Source: JALORV01 sp963775635
GTDB lineage: Bacteria > Pseudomonadota > Gammaproteobacteria > Burkholderiales > Burkholderiaceae_F
Assembly: GCA_963775635.1 (NCBI GenBank)
Contig: CAVZJO010000001.1
Coordinates: 72,572 to 136,571, forward strand
Length of the DNA stretch: 64,000 bases
Direction: 5' to 3'
Position numbers and translations under genes: made by a program. A model generated the notes under the pieces. The model searched no databases. It was not told where the DNA came from and saw only the letters and a program-made list of their open reading frames with translations. Positions 51,141 through 60,131 of the stretch are shown here, piece after piece; the stretch's first letter is position 1; every line of letters begins with the position of its first letter.

Positions 51141-51902
51141 ATGACGATGCGCACTGCTGCTTTAACCCTCCTCCTTTTTCTCTGTCTGGTTGCCGCCTCG
51201 CTCGGTTCCCTCGTGGTGTCCAAGAGATTGCCCGCTCGCTACCGTCAAGACGACACGCAAGACGTCGTCAGGCTCGCCGCGAACATCTTCGTGGTCACGA
51301 CGTCGCTGGTGCTTGGGCTACTGTTCAACTCGGCCAGGAATACTTTCGAAGCGGTCGATCGCAACGTGCATGCCTTCGCGACGGACTTGATCCTGTTGGA
51401 TCGGACCCTGCGACAGTATGGCCCGGAAGCCTCGGGCGTACGCGAGCGACTGGCCGCTTATATACGGCAGGCCGTGGCTGGCACATGGGGCGCCGATGGT
51501 TCGTCAGTGCTAGACGATCGCGTGGCGGAGCGTCTGCTCGACGATGTCGAAAATGCACTGGCGGCCATACGGCCATCCGATCCTGGGCGTGCCGAATTGT
51601 GGCGCGAGGCCCAGATCAATCTTCAGAACATTGTGAAACGGCGCTGGGCGCTGATCGCGGAGTCCGGGGAGACGGTTCCTGCAGCGTTCCTCGTCATGTT
51701 GGTGGCGTGGCTTGTGCTGATTTTCGCGAGTTATGGATATCGAGCGCCACAGAACGCGGTGGTGGTGACAACTCTCGTTGTGGCAGCTTTTCTGGTTGCG
51801 GGATCCATCTACCTAATACTCGACATGGATGTACCGTTTTCAGGGTTGATTCAAATTTCGCCTGCTCCCTTGCAGTGGGCCGAAGAGCAACTGCGTAGGT
51901 GA
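51141..51902 (+). CDS. DUF4239-like membrane protein
   Basis: 253 residues; AGGAGG at 51129-51134 selects the ATG at 51141 (ATG 51138 is too close). The plan is one N-terminal membrane helix, a second (VVRLAANIFVVTTSLVLGLLFNSA), a cytoplasmic or periplasmic helical domain (about 75-170), and two further helices near the C-terminus (VPAAFLVMLVAWLVLIFASYGY; VVTTLVVAAFLVAGSIYLILDMD). This is the DUF4239 (bestrophin-like) pattern; function is not established. It lies 120 bp after the IS481 right end, so its promoter may have been changed by the insertion. Confidence 0.7.
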   Translation: MTMRTAALTLLLFLCLVAASLGSLVVSKRLPARYRQDDTQDVVRLAANIFVVTTSLVLGLLFNSARNTFEAVDRNVHAFATDLILLDRTLRQYGPEASGVRERLAAYIRQAVAGTWGADGSSVLDDRVAERLLDDVENALAAIRPSDPGRAELWREAQINLQNIVKRRWALIAESGETVPAAFLVMLVAWLVLIFASYGYRAPQNAVVVTTLVVAAFLVAGSIYLILDMDVPFSGLIQISPAPLQWAEEQLRR

Positions 51903-52157
51903 AAGCCAGACCCGCAGTAGCAGGCTGGATGGGTCACTGACGACGGCCATATTTCGCGACAAGAAGTTGGCAGAATGGATAGCTTCGGATGGCCGCTTCT
52001 GGGGCCGTACAGAGAAGTCCGCGAACGTCCGCTTCTCTTGAGCACGACAGGCAGCAAGGGGTCGATAGCATCGGCGAGCGGCCGCTTTCAGCGACTGGGC
52101 GGTGCGGCCGCTCGGCCAAGAGCTGCCCTTGCGGTTGATTCCCGATGAGAGGGCAGC

Positions 52158-52310
52158 ATGGGAGACAGTAGGCGGGTAGCGCCGTACGCCAGGGTTTCGA
52201 CAGATCAGCAGTCCGTAGTCCAGCAACTTGAGGCACTACGGGAGGTTGCCGCACGCGCCGGGTGGCAGGTCGCCGAGGAGTACGTCGATCGCCGCATCAG
52301 CGGCGCGATC
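52158..52310 (+). pseudogene. truncated serine recombinase (resolvase) remnant
   Basis: The first 51 residues match the catalytic start of a serine resolvase, with the nucleophile Ser in APYARVSTDQQSV and the segment EALREVAARAGWQVAEEYVDR. After RRISGAI the similarity ends abruptly and the frame enters unrelated DNA at the 3' end of the barrel gene. The rest of the catalytic domain and the DNA-binding domain are missing. A remnant of a resolvase or transposon. Confidence 0.75.
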
Positions 52311-52351
52311 GATTCGCCCCACATCACGATCCCGGAGTGCCCGTCGGCACG

Positions 52352-53251
52352 TCAGAAGCGGGCGCTCAGCGTTAGCGCGACGAAGGGCGCCGGGTCATAC
52401 GTGTCGGCGGCGGTACCGCGCGCTCCGGTGTATTCCACGGTCAGGCGCCCGGCGAATACGACACCTCCGTACAGGTCGAGCTTGAGCTGCTCGAAGCCTC
52501 GCGACAGGCGCAGGAAGACCGGAATACCGTCTACCTGACCGACACCGCCCGCCGAAGGACCGCTATCGTCGAGGCGGTAGCGGTAGGAACGGTAGGCGCC
52601 TCCGAACGCGGCCTCCCACCGATTGCCGAGATCATAGGACAGCTCAAGTCCGGCTGGCCCTGCCGGTCCAGCTTGGAATGGGTTGTTCAGGCTCCATCGC
52701 TCCGTGATGTCCCAGTCCACGATGAGGAAGGGGAAGGCTCTGGTTTTCTCGATCTCGCTGTAGACGCCCACTCCCAGGCCAAGCGTGAGATCGGAGCGGA
52801 GCTTCTTCTCCGCGGACAGGGTAGCCCCATAGGTCAGCGCTTTGCTCCAGGCTGCGCCTGTTTCCGCCGACCACTGCACTGAAGGCGACACAGAGAATCC
52901 CCAGCCCGAGTCCGTCTCGTAGTCGAAATCCAAGCCCAGATTCAAGCTCTGCAGATTGGTCCACGGCGCCGTGCCGCCAAACGCCGTCGGATTGGAGAAG
53001 CGCCATTTCTCGTACTCGTAGCGCGCAAGCACACCCACGGTGAAATGCGAACCGAACTCGCGTCCCGCCATCCCGCTCGCGACCAAGCGGCTCATGCTCG
53101 AACTGCCGCCGCGATCGAAGTCAGCGTCGAACTGATGGATTGGAGTAATCGACAGAGGCCAGAAGCCGTCGAATTGATCCGATCTCGTCTGCGCCTCTGC
53201 AGACCAAACCGCGCCTAGCGCGAAGGCTGCAGCCGCAGCCGCGCGCCGCAC
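52352..53251 (-). CDS. outer-membrane beta-barrel protein
   Basis: 299 residues from GTG 53251, with AAGAGGGG upstream; the longer frame to 53476 has no signal peptide at its start. The signal peptide is VRRAAAAAAFALGAVWSAEA-Q. The remaining chain is about a dozen amphipathic beta strands separated by short turns (for example ALTYGATLSAEKKLRSDLTL) and ends with FVALTLSARF, with the terminal Phe recognised by the Bam complex. It is similar in style to DUF6268/transporter-like barrels; the cargo is unknown. Its 3' end abuts the truncated resolvase. Confidence 0.75.
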   Translation of the reverse strand: MRRAAAAAAFALGAVWSAEAQTRSDQFDGFWPLSITPIHQFDADFDRGGSSSMSRLVASGMAGREFGSHFTVGVLARYEYEKWRFSNPTAFGGTAPWTNLQSLNLGLDFDYETDSGWGFSVSPSVQWSAETGAAWSKALTYGATLSAEKKLRSDLTLGLGVGVYSEIEKTRAFPFLIVDWDITERWSLNNPFQAGPAGPAGLELSYDLGNRWEAAFGGAYRSYRYRLDDSGPSAGGVGQVDGIPVFLRLSRGFEQLKLDLYGGVVFAGRLTVEYTGARGTAADTYDPAPFVALTLSARF

Positions 53252-54040
53252 CGGTGTGCCCCTCTTGCCCACCAGGAGCTCGGAATCGGCCGGGTGAACG
53301 GTGTCGCAGTAGCGTTTCAGGTGAACGCGCACGTCATGCACCGGTGGCGCATTCAGTCTTTGCGCCGCCTGTTCAGGCAAGCATCGGAGACGTCCAGATG
53401 CAACGGCACATATCAACAAGATTTGGGTTCCCCAACGTCGACCGGAGCAGCCCCCACCTATTTGGCACCGGCTCAAGGCGCATCATGTCTTGGTCCCTTG
53501 ATCATCATTGCCTTATCCGAAGGCCCCGGATTAAACACGAGGATCTTCACCCGATTTCGTGGACACATTTGCTACGAACTCACGTGCTGCTCGAACTCGA
53601 CCGGGGATGGTACCCGAGGCTCGAATGCAGCCGCCTGACGTTGTAGAACTGATCGATGTAGCCGGCAAGTACGGCGATGAGTTCGCCGTCGCTGCCAATC
53701 TCACGTCGAAGATCGCCTGCGGCGTTCTAAGTTGAAGCGGATGGCTCTTTTTTTTACGAGATTGTTCTCGATCTCGAGCGCTCGGAGCTTGCGCGCCAGC
53801 GCCCGCACCTCCCTCCGGGCTTCGACCCGCCGCTCGAGCGCAGATACGGGACGCGAGACTAAAGCCTTTAATCGAATTCTTCATTCCTCTTTGGGCTATT
53901 CGGTATCCCGCGGGAATGGTTATTGGCGGTGAGCGTCGTTGGCCTCGTACTGCTTTTTGCGATGCCGACGCTGCGCCCCTTGAGCGAGCTGGCACGCGGT
54001 TTCAACTTGGCGCGCCTTTGCACCGCACCGCGCTCTTGTC
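53252..54040. other. gene-poor scar region with transposase remnants
   Basis: About 790 bp with no intact gene. The part at 53585-53800 holds IS3-type transposase fragments on the minus strand. A run of eight T at 53746-53753 is not preceded by a hairpin. 53252-53580 and 53801-54040 contain only low-quality open frames. Base use is more AT-rich in patches than in the flanking genes, as expected for decayed mobile DNA. Confidence 0.5.
53585..53800 (-). pseudogene. IS3-family transposase remnants
   Basis: The minus strand of 53610-53660 reads YIDQFYNVRRLHSSLGY, the C-terminal signature of IS3-type OrfB (integrase core), followed by a shifted SPVEFE-like end. Further upstream, about 53740-53790, reads LRALEIENNLVKKRAIRF, like the C-terminal coiled coil of an OrfA. 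The catalytic DDE region between them is missing, so this is a deleted, frameshifted relic. Confidence 0.6.
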
Positions 54041-55447
54041 TCAGCCTCCCAGATCAGTCATGAGCTGCTTGAAGTCCGGCGAGTCGAGCAGCAGCTTCCG
54101 CGCGACCGCGCGCAACCGATCGACGGTTGCCTCGTCGAGCTTGAGTGAGGTCGGAATGTCCTTAAAGTAGTCGCGTTCCTTCTCGTCGGGAATCGCCTGC
54201 AGCGATATATCGATGAAGTAGAAGCGCGGCCTGCGGTCGATCCGGCCGTCCGCAGCTGACGGACGCTGTCGGCCGACTTCTTCGCGCCAGCGCTCAAAGC
54301 TCGCACGCAGCTGCTCCGACATGCGCAGCGACTGCGCATTGACCGGCAGTTCGTACGCGCGCATGACCCTTCGAAACGAAGGAACTTCATCGCTTTGATC
54401 AATCGACAGGTCGGGCGCTCGCTGGGCGTTGACCGAGATGAACACCGCGTGGGTGAGGTCGCGGTATCCGAGCGCGTCAATCAATTCAGGGAATCCGCCG
54501 TTCTCCACGGCAAAGTCGATGGACGCTCGCACGCCGAGATTGTCGATCAGCCCGCCGTCGACCAGATGAATGTAGGGGCGCCGCTTGACGTCGTGGTAGG
54601 AACGCGTTTCGCGGATGCGCGTGTGGTCCCCAGATGTTTCGGCCGATCTGCGCGCAGTTGTGGTGGGCCCGGGGGGCGAAGCCGCTTCACAGCTACCGGC
54701 ATAGTTGCGTAGCGTGATCGCCGTGAAATAGGGAGGCAACGCCGCCGACGCCGCTACCGCACGGGCCAAGTGAACCTTTCCGAGGTCGGAGCAAAGCAGG
54801 TCGAATTGCGCCTGCGTAAATGGAAAGCGCGCACCAGTCGACAGGTCGGACGCATTGATCACGACGTACGGTCGAAACGCGCCGCCGGTGAGATCGCCGA
54901 ACGTCCTTCCTTCGAACAAACCCTCGTCGAAATACTCGGCGAGAAGATCCGTACGGCCGAAATGCGGCGAAGCGAGACGAGCCGCGTTGGTGGCAGCCCG
55001 GAGCTGAAGATCGCGCTCGACGTCCCGATCGAGGAAACGTTCCTTGAAGTCGCGAAAGAAGCCGTCGCGGTGAACCGCGTAATACGCCGCGACAATGCCT
55101 CCACCGGAAACGGCGTTGATGATGTCGACCTCGTCGAGCAAGCTGCGTCTCATGCCTCCGATCGGCACGCTCACATCGCGCAGTGCTTCAAGCGTTCCAT
55201 AGGCGAGCGCCGCGGCCCGCATTCCGCCGCCGGAAAGACTGAGCACGACCAGCACGTCGCCCGGATTGGTGGGATCGAGGGCCACCCGTTGCAGGCGGTA
55301 CCCCTCTTTGGCATTCTGCTGCCCGAGCGGCGCGTTGACAGGGTAGTGTGCGTCGCTGCAGCCGGCGAGGAGCATGACCGCCCATACGAGCGCAACGTGG
55401 GCCAAGCGGCGCGACAAGCGCGTCCGCGGAGGTATCCTTAGCGTCAT
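54041..55447 (-). CDS. patatin-like phospholipase lipoprotein
   Basis: 468 residues with a lipobox (VMLLAGC, about residue 29). Patatin landmarks are the oxyanion loop LSLSGGGMRAAALAYGTLEAL (about 70-90), the nucleophile Ser in NAVSGGGIVAAYY (the first Gly of GxSxG is Ala here), and the catalytic Asp in HLVDGGLIDNLG (about 300). A variable insert lies at about 245-290, and a helical C-terminal extension at 370-468. It should hydrolyse acyl lipids at the envelope. It is divergent from the MASE1 sensor gene, 117 bp away. Confidence 0.88.
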   Translation of the reverse strand: MTLRIPPRTRLSRRLAHVALVWAVMLLAGCSDAHYPVNAPLGQQNAKEGYRLQRVALDPTNPGDVLVVLSLSGGGMRAAALAYGTLEALRDVSVPIGGMRRSLLDEVDIINAVSGGGIVAAYYAVHRDGFFRDFKERFLDRDVERDLQLRAATNAARLASPHFGRTDLLAEYFDEGLFEGRTFGDLTGGAFRPYVVINASDLSTGARFPFTQAQFDLLCSDLGKVHLARAVAASAALPPYFTAITLRNYAGSCEAASPPGPTTTARRSAETSGDHTRIRETRSYHDVKRRPYIHLVDGGLIDNLGVRASIDFAVENGGFPELIDALGYRDLTHAVFISVNAQRAPDLSIDQSDEVPSFRRVMRAYELPVNAQSLRMSEQLRASFERWREEVGRQRPSAADGRIDRRPRFYFIDISLQAIPDEKERDYFKDIPTSLKLDEATVDRLRAVARKLLLDSPDFKQLMTDLGG

Positions 55448-55564
55448 TGCGACCTCACCGCTTGAGAACCGCCGCTATTTTGCGTCAGAACGGGATCGCA
55501 GGAGATCCCCTTCGTGACTGTCGCGTTCGTATGATGACGTAGTCGCAAAGCCGGGAGTGACAGC

Positions 55565-56914
55565 ATGGAAGCTAGCCTGTACGCCGATCGCGGTGGATCA
55601 CGCGCAGCAACCAAGGCGGCCATCGCCCTGCGAGCGGCCATCGCCGGAATCGCCTATGTCGTCGCGCTGTGGGTTTCGTATTACTACGGTGGCGGATTCG
55701 GACAAGAGGCCACTCTATGGCTTCCGAGTGGGGTGGCGATCGGTGTTCTGGCGATCGCCCCCAACGCACGCTGGCTCCCATACTGCATCGGCCTCACGGT
55801 CGGCGCGCTCGTCGCCAATCTGATCGCCGCCGAGCCCATCGTCGCATCGATCGTGTACGCAGTCGACGAGGTTCTCGTAGCCCTTCTCATCGCGTGGGCT
55901 TTGAAGCGCTGGCTCGGCGACAGTTTCCGCCTCGACAGCGTGCGCAATGTGCTCGTGTTCGTCGCGGTGGGCGGCTTCGGTGGTGCACTCGCAAGCTGGC
56001 TCGTCAATCTGGTCGCGTATCCGCCCCTCGGCCAGCCGAGTCCGTTGCTTGCATGGCGCCTGTGGATCGTCTCCGGTACCGTCGGCACGCTGATCGTCGC
56101 GCCGCTCATGTTGGCGTGGGCGGACTTCAGGCCCAAGCGATCGGGTGGCGCCACGATGGCCGATTTCGCATGGGGTGCCCCGCTTTTCCTTCTCCTCGTC
56201 CTGTCAACGGTCTTCGTGTTTCATGGCGACGCAGGCGAGCGGTTTTCCGGCAGCGTTGGCTATTCGATCACCTATTTGCCCTTCGTTTTCCTGGTCCTCG
56301 GCGGGCTCGTTTGGGGACCACGTGGCGCCACGCTTTCGACGTTCGTGCTTGCTGCGATCGCGGTCGTCTACACGGTTCGCGCGCAGGGTCCGTTTGGCGG
56401 CGCCGAAGGATTCCTGGGCGAGTCCGTGCTCGAGGTTCAGGGATACATCGCCGCGGCGGCGCTCATGAGCCTGTTGGTCTCCGCGCTGACGGCGAGCCGG
56501 CAGCGGGCACTGCGCGACGCAGCGGACTGGAAGACACGTTACGAAGCAGCGCTTGCGGCGAGCGGCCAGGCGCTCTACGAGTTTGATCCCGCCTCGGGCA
56601 GGCTGAACTGGGCAGGCGACACCGACCAACTGGGATTCGCCGGACAGAATCCTTCGACCCTCGCCGGTTACCTTGAGCGCGTGCATACCGGTGATCGAGA
56701 AGGTGTGCGTAGCGCATTCGTTGCGCTCGCTCGAGGCACGCTCAGGCATTCCCCATTGACGCACCGTCTGCACTCCATTGCGGACGAGTTTGTGTACATC
56801 GAAGGTGATGCCAACGCCATCATCGACTTCGACGATAGCGTTCACCGCATCGTCGGCTTTCTTCGCCCCTCGCGTGTCGCAAGCGAGACTGCCTCCGAGG
56901 CACGGGCCGCATGA
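55565..56914 (+). CDS. MASE1 membrane sensor with PAS domain, no output domain
   Basis: 449 residues; ATG 55565 follows GGGAG. The N-terminal 300 residues carry eight or nine membrane helices of the MASE1 type (ALWVSYYYGGGFGQEATLWLPSGVAIGVLA; GPRGATLSTFVLAAIAVVYTV). After a coiled linker comes a PAS-fold region (about 335-440: AALAASGQALYEFDPASGRLNWAG; LTHRLHSIADEFVYIEGDA). There is no kinase, GGDEF, EAL or other output. Its stop overlaps the start of the next gene by ATGA, so the downstream hydrolase fusion is probably made at the same ribosome and may be its functional partner. Confidence 0.82.
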   Translation: MEASLYADRGGSRAATKAAIALRAAIAGIAYVVALWVSYYYGGGFGQEATLWLPSGVAIGVLAIAPNARWLPYCIGLTVGALVANLIAAEPIVASIVYAVDEVLVALLIAWALKRWLGDSFRLDSVRNVLVFVAVGGFGGALASWLVNLVAYPPLGQPSPLLAWRLWIVSGTVGTLIVAPLMLAWADFRPKRSGGATMADFAWGAPLFLLLVLSTVFVFHGDAGERFSGSVGYSITYLPFVFLVLGGLVWGPRGATLSTFVLAAIAVVYTVRAQGPFGGAEGFLGESVLEVQGYIAAAALMSLLVSALTASRQRALRDAADWKTRYEAALAASGQALYEFDPASGRLNWAGDTDQLGFAGQNPSTLAGYLERVHTGDREGVRSAFVALARGTLRHSPLTHRLHSIADEFVYIEGDANAIIDFDDSVHRIVGFLRPSRVASETASEARAA

Positions 56915-58419
56915 CGATGGAACGAGACGACTTGCCTGATGCCGAACATGCCGTGTTCCTCATTCACGGCCTGGGCGGAACCGAGTACGACATGGGCTCG
57001 ATGCACAAGCGGCTCAAGCTCGCGGGGTTCGACACGCACTCGTTGACGTTGCCCGGGCACGGCACGACGCCGGAAGATCTGGTCGCCATCAAGGCCGAGG
57101 ATTGGCTCACTGCGTGCCGCCGTAAATACGCCGAGGTGGCGAAGCGCTACCGGACGCTGCACCTGATGGGAATGTGCATGGGCGCGCTACTCGCGACCGA
57201 GGTTGCAAAACAGGAGCGCCACGACAAAGGGCGACTGATCGTTCTCGCTCCACCGATCTACATCGATGGGTGGGCCACACCGTGGTACCGGGGGCTGCGT
57301 GGTCTGTTGTACCGCATACCCAACATGCACACGATGCGTATCGAGGAAGAAGAGCCGTTCGGCATCAAGAACGAACAGCTGCGGTCCATCGTGAAAGGGA
57401 AGTTCGAGCGCGGTGAGAATTTTCATTACAGCTGGGTGCCGCTTGCCTGCATACGGGAAGTCGACCGCCTGCGCGGCTTTGTAATGAGTGGCCTCGAACG
57501 GATCAAGTGCCAGACGCTGGTCGTTCATGCGCGCGAAGACGAGCTTACGAGTCTTCGATCGGCCGATTTCCTCGTGCGTGGCATCGGGGGCGATCGCGCC
57601 CGGGTGGTCGTTCTGGAGAACAGCTACCACATGGTCTGTGTCGACAACGACCGCGAACTCGTCGCGCGAAACGTGCTCGAGTTCTTCGGCGTGCCCTGGG
57701 TCGAAGCAGGTCATCTGAGCGACGATCCCAGGATGCCGACCGAGGGCTTGGCAGCGCTCGTGGCGAAAGCCCGCGCACTGCTCGAAAGCGGCGTATTGCG
57801 TGATCTACCGATGATCGGGATACCGGAGGTTGCCTGGTATCAGCCGGGAAGCAATCGGATTTCCGGCATCCACCGCGGCGCCAAGGCGGTTCGGACCTTC
57901 GCAAACGAGGTGAAGAGCGCGAGCGACGATACCCATTTCACCGCGTTCGGCACCGCGGTGTTCAATCGCGGATCCGCACTGATCCCCGCAACTTGGGTCG
58001 CCCGGCGCGGAGGCGAGATCATGCAATCACAAGGCGCATTGCTCATCGCAATGCGCGCAGGCAAGATCCATGAGATTCGCTGGTTTGCCGACGACGTGAC
58101 GCTCGAGGATGCATTCTGGGGCGCGGCGCCCGAGGTGTCCGAAGCGGCGCCAACGCTCGACAGCCAGTTCGAGGACGCTGTAGCGCGCTCCCGTCTGCTT
58201 GCCGTAGCACCCCCGGAATCGACACTGCTCGAGTTGTATGCGCTATACAAGCAAAGCAGCGAAGGCGATGCGCACGCCAAGCGTCCCGGTGCGTTCGACG
58301 TCGTTGCACGCACCAAATACGATGCCTGGGCCAAGTTGAAAGGCGTCGATCGCGACGAAGCGATGCGACGCTACGTCGCGCTCGTCGCGTCGCTGGAGAA
58401 CCAGAAGGTGGCGGCTTAG
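56911..58419 (+). CDS. three-domain fusion: alpha/beta hydrolase, SnoaL-like, acyl-CoA-binding protein
   Basis: 502 residues. Domain 1 (about 1-270) is an alpha/beta hydrolase of the carboxylesterase/lipase type (VFLIHGLGGTEYDM), but the nucleophile elbow is G87-M-C89-M-G91, so Cys replaces Ser; the Asp is in HAREDELTS and the His in SYHMVCVDND. Domain 2 (about 285-400) resembles a SnoaL/NTF2 cone (GIHRGAKAVRTFANEV; HEIRWFADDVTLEDAFW). Domain 3 (about 418-500) is a full acyl-CoA-binding protein (LLELYALYKQSSEGDA; GAFDVVARTKYDAWAKLKGV). This order suggests an enzyme acting on acyl-CoA or acyl esters with its own acyl-CoA docking module. It is coupled to the MASE1 gene. Confidence 0.82.
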   Translation: MTMERDDLPDAEHAVFLIHGLGGTEYDMGSMHKRLKLAGFDTHSLTLPGHGTTPEDLVAIKAEDWLTACRRKYAEVAKRYRTLHLMGMCMGALLATEVAKQERHDKGRLIVLAPPIYIDGWATPWYRGLRGLLYRIPNMHTMRIEEEEPFGIKNEQLRSIVKGKFERGENFHYSWVPLACIREVDRLRGFVMSGLERIKCQTLVVHAREDELTSLRSADFLVRGIGGDRARVVVLENSYHMVCVDNDRELVARNVLEFFGVPWVEAGHLSDDPRMPTEGLAALVAKARALLESGVLRDLPMIGIPEVAWYQPGSNRISGIHRGAKAVRTFANEVKSASDDTHFTAFGTAVFNRGSALIPATWVARRGGEIMQSQGALLIAMRAGKIHEIRWFADDVTLEDAFWGAAPEVSEAAPTLDSQFEDAVARSRLLAVAPPESTLLELYALYKQSSEGDAHAKRPGAFDVVARTKYDAWAKLKGVDRDEAMRRYVALVASLENQKVAA

Positions 58420-58569
58420 CGGGCGATACGGCCCATACTGAAACTCGCCGGCATCACCGTTCTGTCCTCCAGGGCTATCGCCAGGGCCTTATCACCGCCA
58501 TCACGGTACTTCTCGGCTTCTCCCTGACTTTCTTGCGGTACTGGAGCTTGCCCAACCACTCGCTCAACC

Positions 58570-58603
58570 GGACGGCTCGCCCGGCGGCGCTGGCGCGCCG
58601 TCC
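58570..58603. repeat. GC hairpin within a short dispersed-repeat-like element
   Basis: GGACGGC (58570-58576) pairs with GCCGTCC (58597-58603). It lies in the 250-bp spacer between the fusion gene and the IS110 element, in a stretch whose plus-strand translation contains PNHSLNRTARPA, a kind of phrase I associate with short intergenic repeats in proteobacterial genomes. The repeat status is not testable from one copy. Confidence 0.35.
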
Positions 58604-58669
58604 GCTCGCGACCTGTCGCGTCTGCTCTCGGCGATCTGTGATGGCGGCTTCACGCCCTGAGGTAGTCCG

Positions 58670-59941
58670 TCAAGCGATTTCTGCATTCAGTATGAAGTCT
58701 TTGAGTAGGGGTGACCTCCGCTTCTTCAATGCGTTGAGGTATTTGGTTTCATCGTAGGGCGTCCGCGCTTTCCAGCAGCGGTAAAGGATCCGAATCCACT
58801 TGAACGCCAGCGCTCGTACGGCCGCCTGGTAGGTACTGCCCTTTGCGCGTTGCTGCCGATAGTAGGCACCAGCCCAGAATGATTTATTGATGGTCTGGCC
58901 GGCCCATTCGACGAAGGTCTGACGCAAGAATGTCGGACACTGCCAGCGCCAATGCACCCAGCTCTTCTTGCCGCTGCGCTCTGTCACGGGGGCGATCCCG
59001 GCGTACCTTTGTAGCTCATCAGCCTGCTGGAAGCGCTGGCGATCTTCCCCGAAGGCGACGAGCAGCCGAGGCGCCAGATGGGGACCGGCGCCGGGCAGTC
59101 CTTGAAACAGGAGGTAGTCCGGCAGCGTTGGCGCAAGTTCGGCAATCGCCCGATCAAACTGGTCAATCGAGTGCAGCGCGACCCGCAGTTGCTCGACCAG
59201 CACCATGGCATGCAGCCGGCAAGGCACGATGACCCCGGCGTCTTGCGTAAGCGGTACCGCGGCTTTGATGGCCTCCAGACGTCCGGCAATGACGTGGGGA
59301 CGGCGACCGTTGTGGGCATGGAAGAACGCCTTGATACTCGCCTGCCGAGCCCGCTTGACCTGAAGCAGCGTCGGCCAGCGGGTGAGGAAGTCGCAGAACA
59401 GGACGGTGTCGCGCTGTTCGAACCAGTCCAAGGCTTGCGGATAGTATTGCTTGAGGGTATTGCTCAGGCGGTTGGTCAGGCGGGTCTTGTCATTGACCAA
59501 TTCGCGACGATGCTCGGTCAGGCTGACCAGGGTGCGCATGGCAACGCCTTGGGGCCGGAGCGGCTCGAATCGCTCCGGGTGGCGCATCAGTAGCTCCAGA
59601 GCCAACTCGGCATCGGTGGGATCGTTCTTGGCGCGGCTGGGCTTGAAGGCCTCGCGATACTTGGCAAGCGTCGACGGGTTGATCGGGAAGAGTACGAAGA
59701 AGTCATACTTCTGGAGCGCGTAGACGATCGGTCCCTTGGCCAATTCAAGGGCAATCGCGATGGGGCCACCAAAGCGCTGCTGCAGCGATTTTGCCCAGTC
59801 ATCGATGCGCGCAACCTGGTGCGCAATGCAATCGAACTCGCGCTGATCATTGCCGGCCGCTTGCAGGCAGATGTCGTGCTTGGTATCGGCCCAATCAATG
59901 CCGACAAAGGCCGTGAACGGCTGCGTGCAGACAGGCTTCAC
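58670..59941 (-). CDS. IS110-family transposase (DEDD recombinase)
   Basis: 423 residues from GTG 59941, with GGGAGG upstream. The N-terminal RuvC-like domain begins AFVGIDWADTKHDICLQ (first Asp) and continues IAIALELAKGPIVYAL and SRAKNDPTDAELALELL. The C-terminal Tnp domain has GLPGAGPHLAPRLLVAFGEDRQRF and YAGIAPVTERSGKKSW, followed by a catalytic Ser-rich region. IS110 elements lack long terminal repeats and use a structured RNA from a non-coding end to choose their target. Full length and probably intact. Confidence 0.93.
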   Translation of the reverse strand: MKPVCTQPFTAFVGIDWADTKHDICLQAAGNDQREFDCIAHQVARIDDWAKSLQQRFGGPIAIALELAKGPIVYALQKYDFFVLFPINPSTLAKYREAFKPSRAKNDPTDAELALELLMRHPERFEPLRPQGVAMRTLVSLTEHRRELVNDKTRLTNRLSNTLKQYYPQALDWFEQRDTVLFCDFLTRWPTLLQVKRARQASIKAFFHAHNGRRPHVIAGRLEAIKAAVPLTQDAGVIVPCRLHAMVLVEQLRVALHSIDQFDRAIAELAPTLPDYLLFQGLPGAGPHLAPRLLVAFGEDRQRFQQADELQRYAGIAPVTERSGKKSWVHWRWQCPTFLRQTFVEWAGQTINKSFWAGAYYRQQRAKGSTYQAAVRALAFKWIRILYRCWKARTPYDETKYLNALKKRRSPLLKDFILNAEIA

Positions 59942-60059
59942 GTTGGACCTCCCGCAGTGATAAATTCATCACCAGGGACATGCGTGCTTGCGTTCTGCGA
60001 AGGCAATATAGTGAGCCGGTAGGACGGCGAACCCTGAGTATTCGTTGTCGAGCGCAAGC

Positions 60060-60131
60060 GCACCCGCGGACTCGAACCTAAAGCCGAAATCGTCAGACGT
60101 TTGGGTCGACATATTCGTAGTCTGCGGGTGC
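60060..60131 (-). repeat. 72-bp imperfect palindrome in the IS110 non-coding end
   Basis: GCACCCGCGGAC at 60060-60071 pairs with GTCTGCGGGTGC at 60120-60131 (11 of 12). The interior read on the minus strand also has short stems and GGTTCGAGTCC. In IS110-group elements the non-coding end upstream of the recombinase encodes the bridge RNA, so this is a candidate part of such an RNA. It is not a canonical tRNA. Confidence 0.4.

Noticed and set aside
51903..52157. Three imperfect copies of a GGCCGCTTCT-like word
   Set aside because: Spacing is irregular and copies are short; may be part of a dispersed intergenic repeat but cannot be shown from one locus.
60060..60131. tRNA-like 72-base stretch on the minus strand (acceptor-like stem and GGTTCGAGTCC)
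   Set aside because: The T-stem does not pair at the right distance from the acceptor stem, the D-loop lacks the conserved GG and there is no proper anticodon stem. Better explained as a palindrome in the IS110 end.
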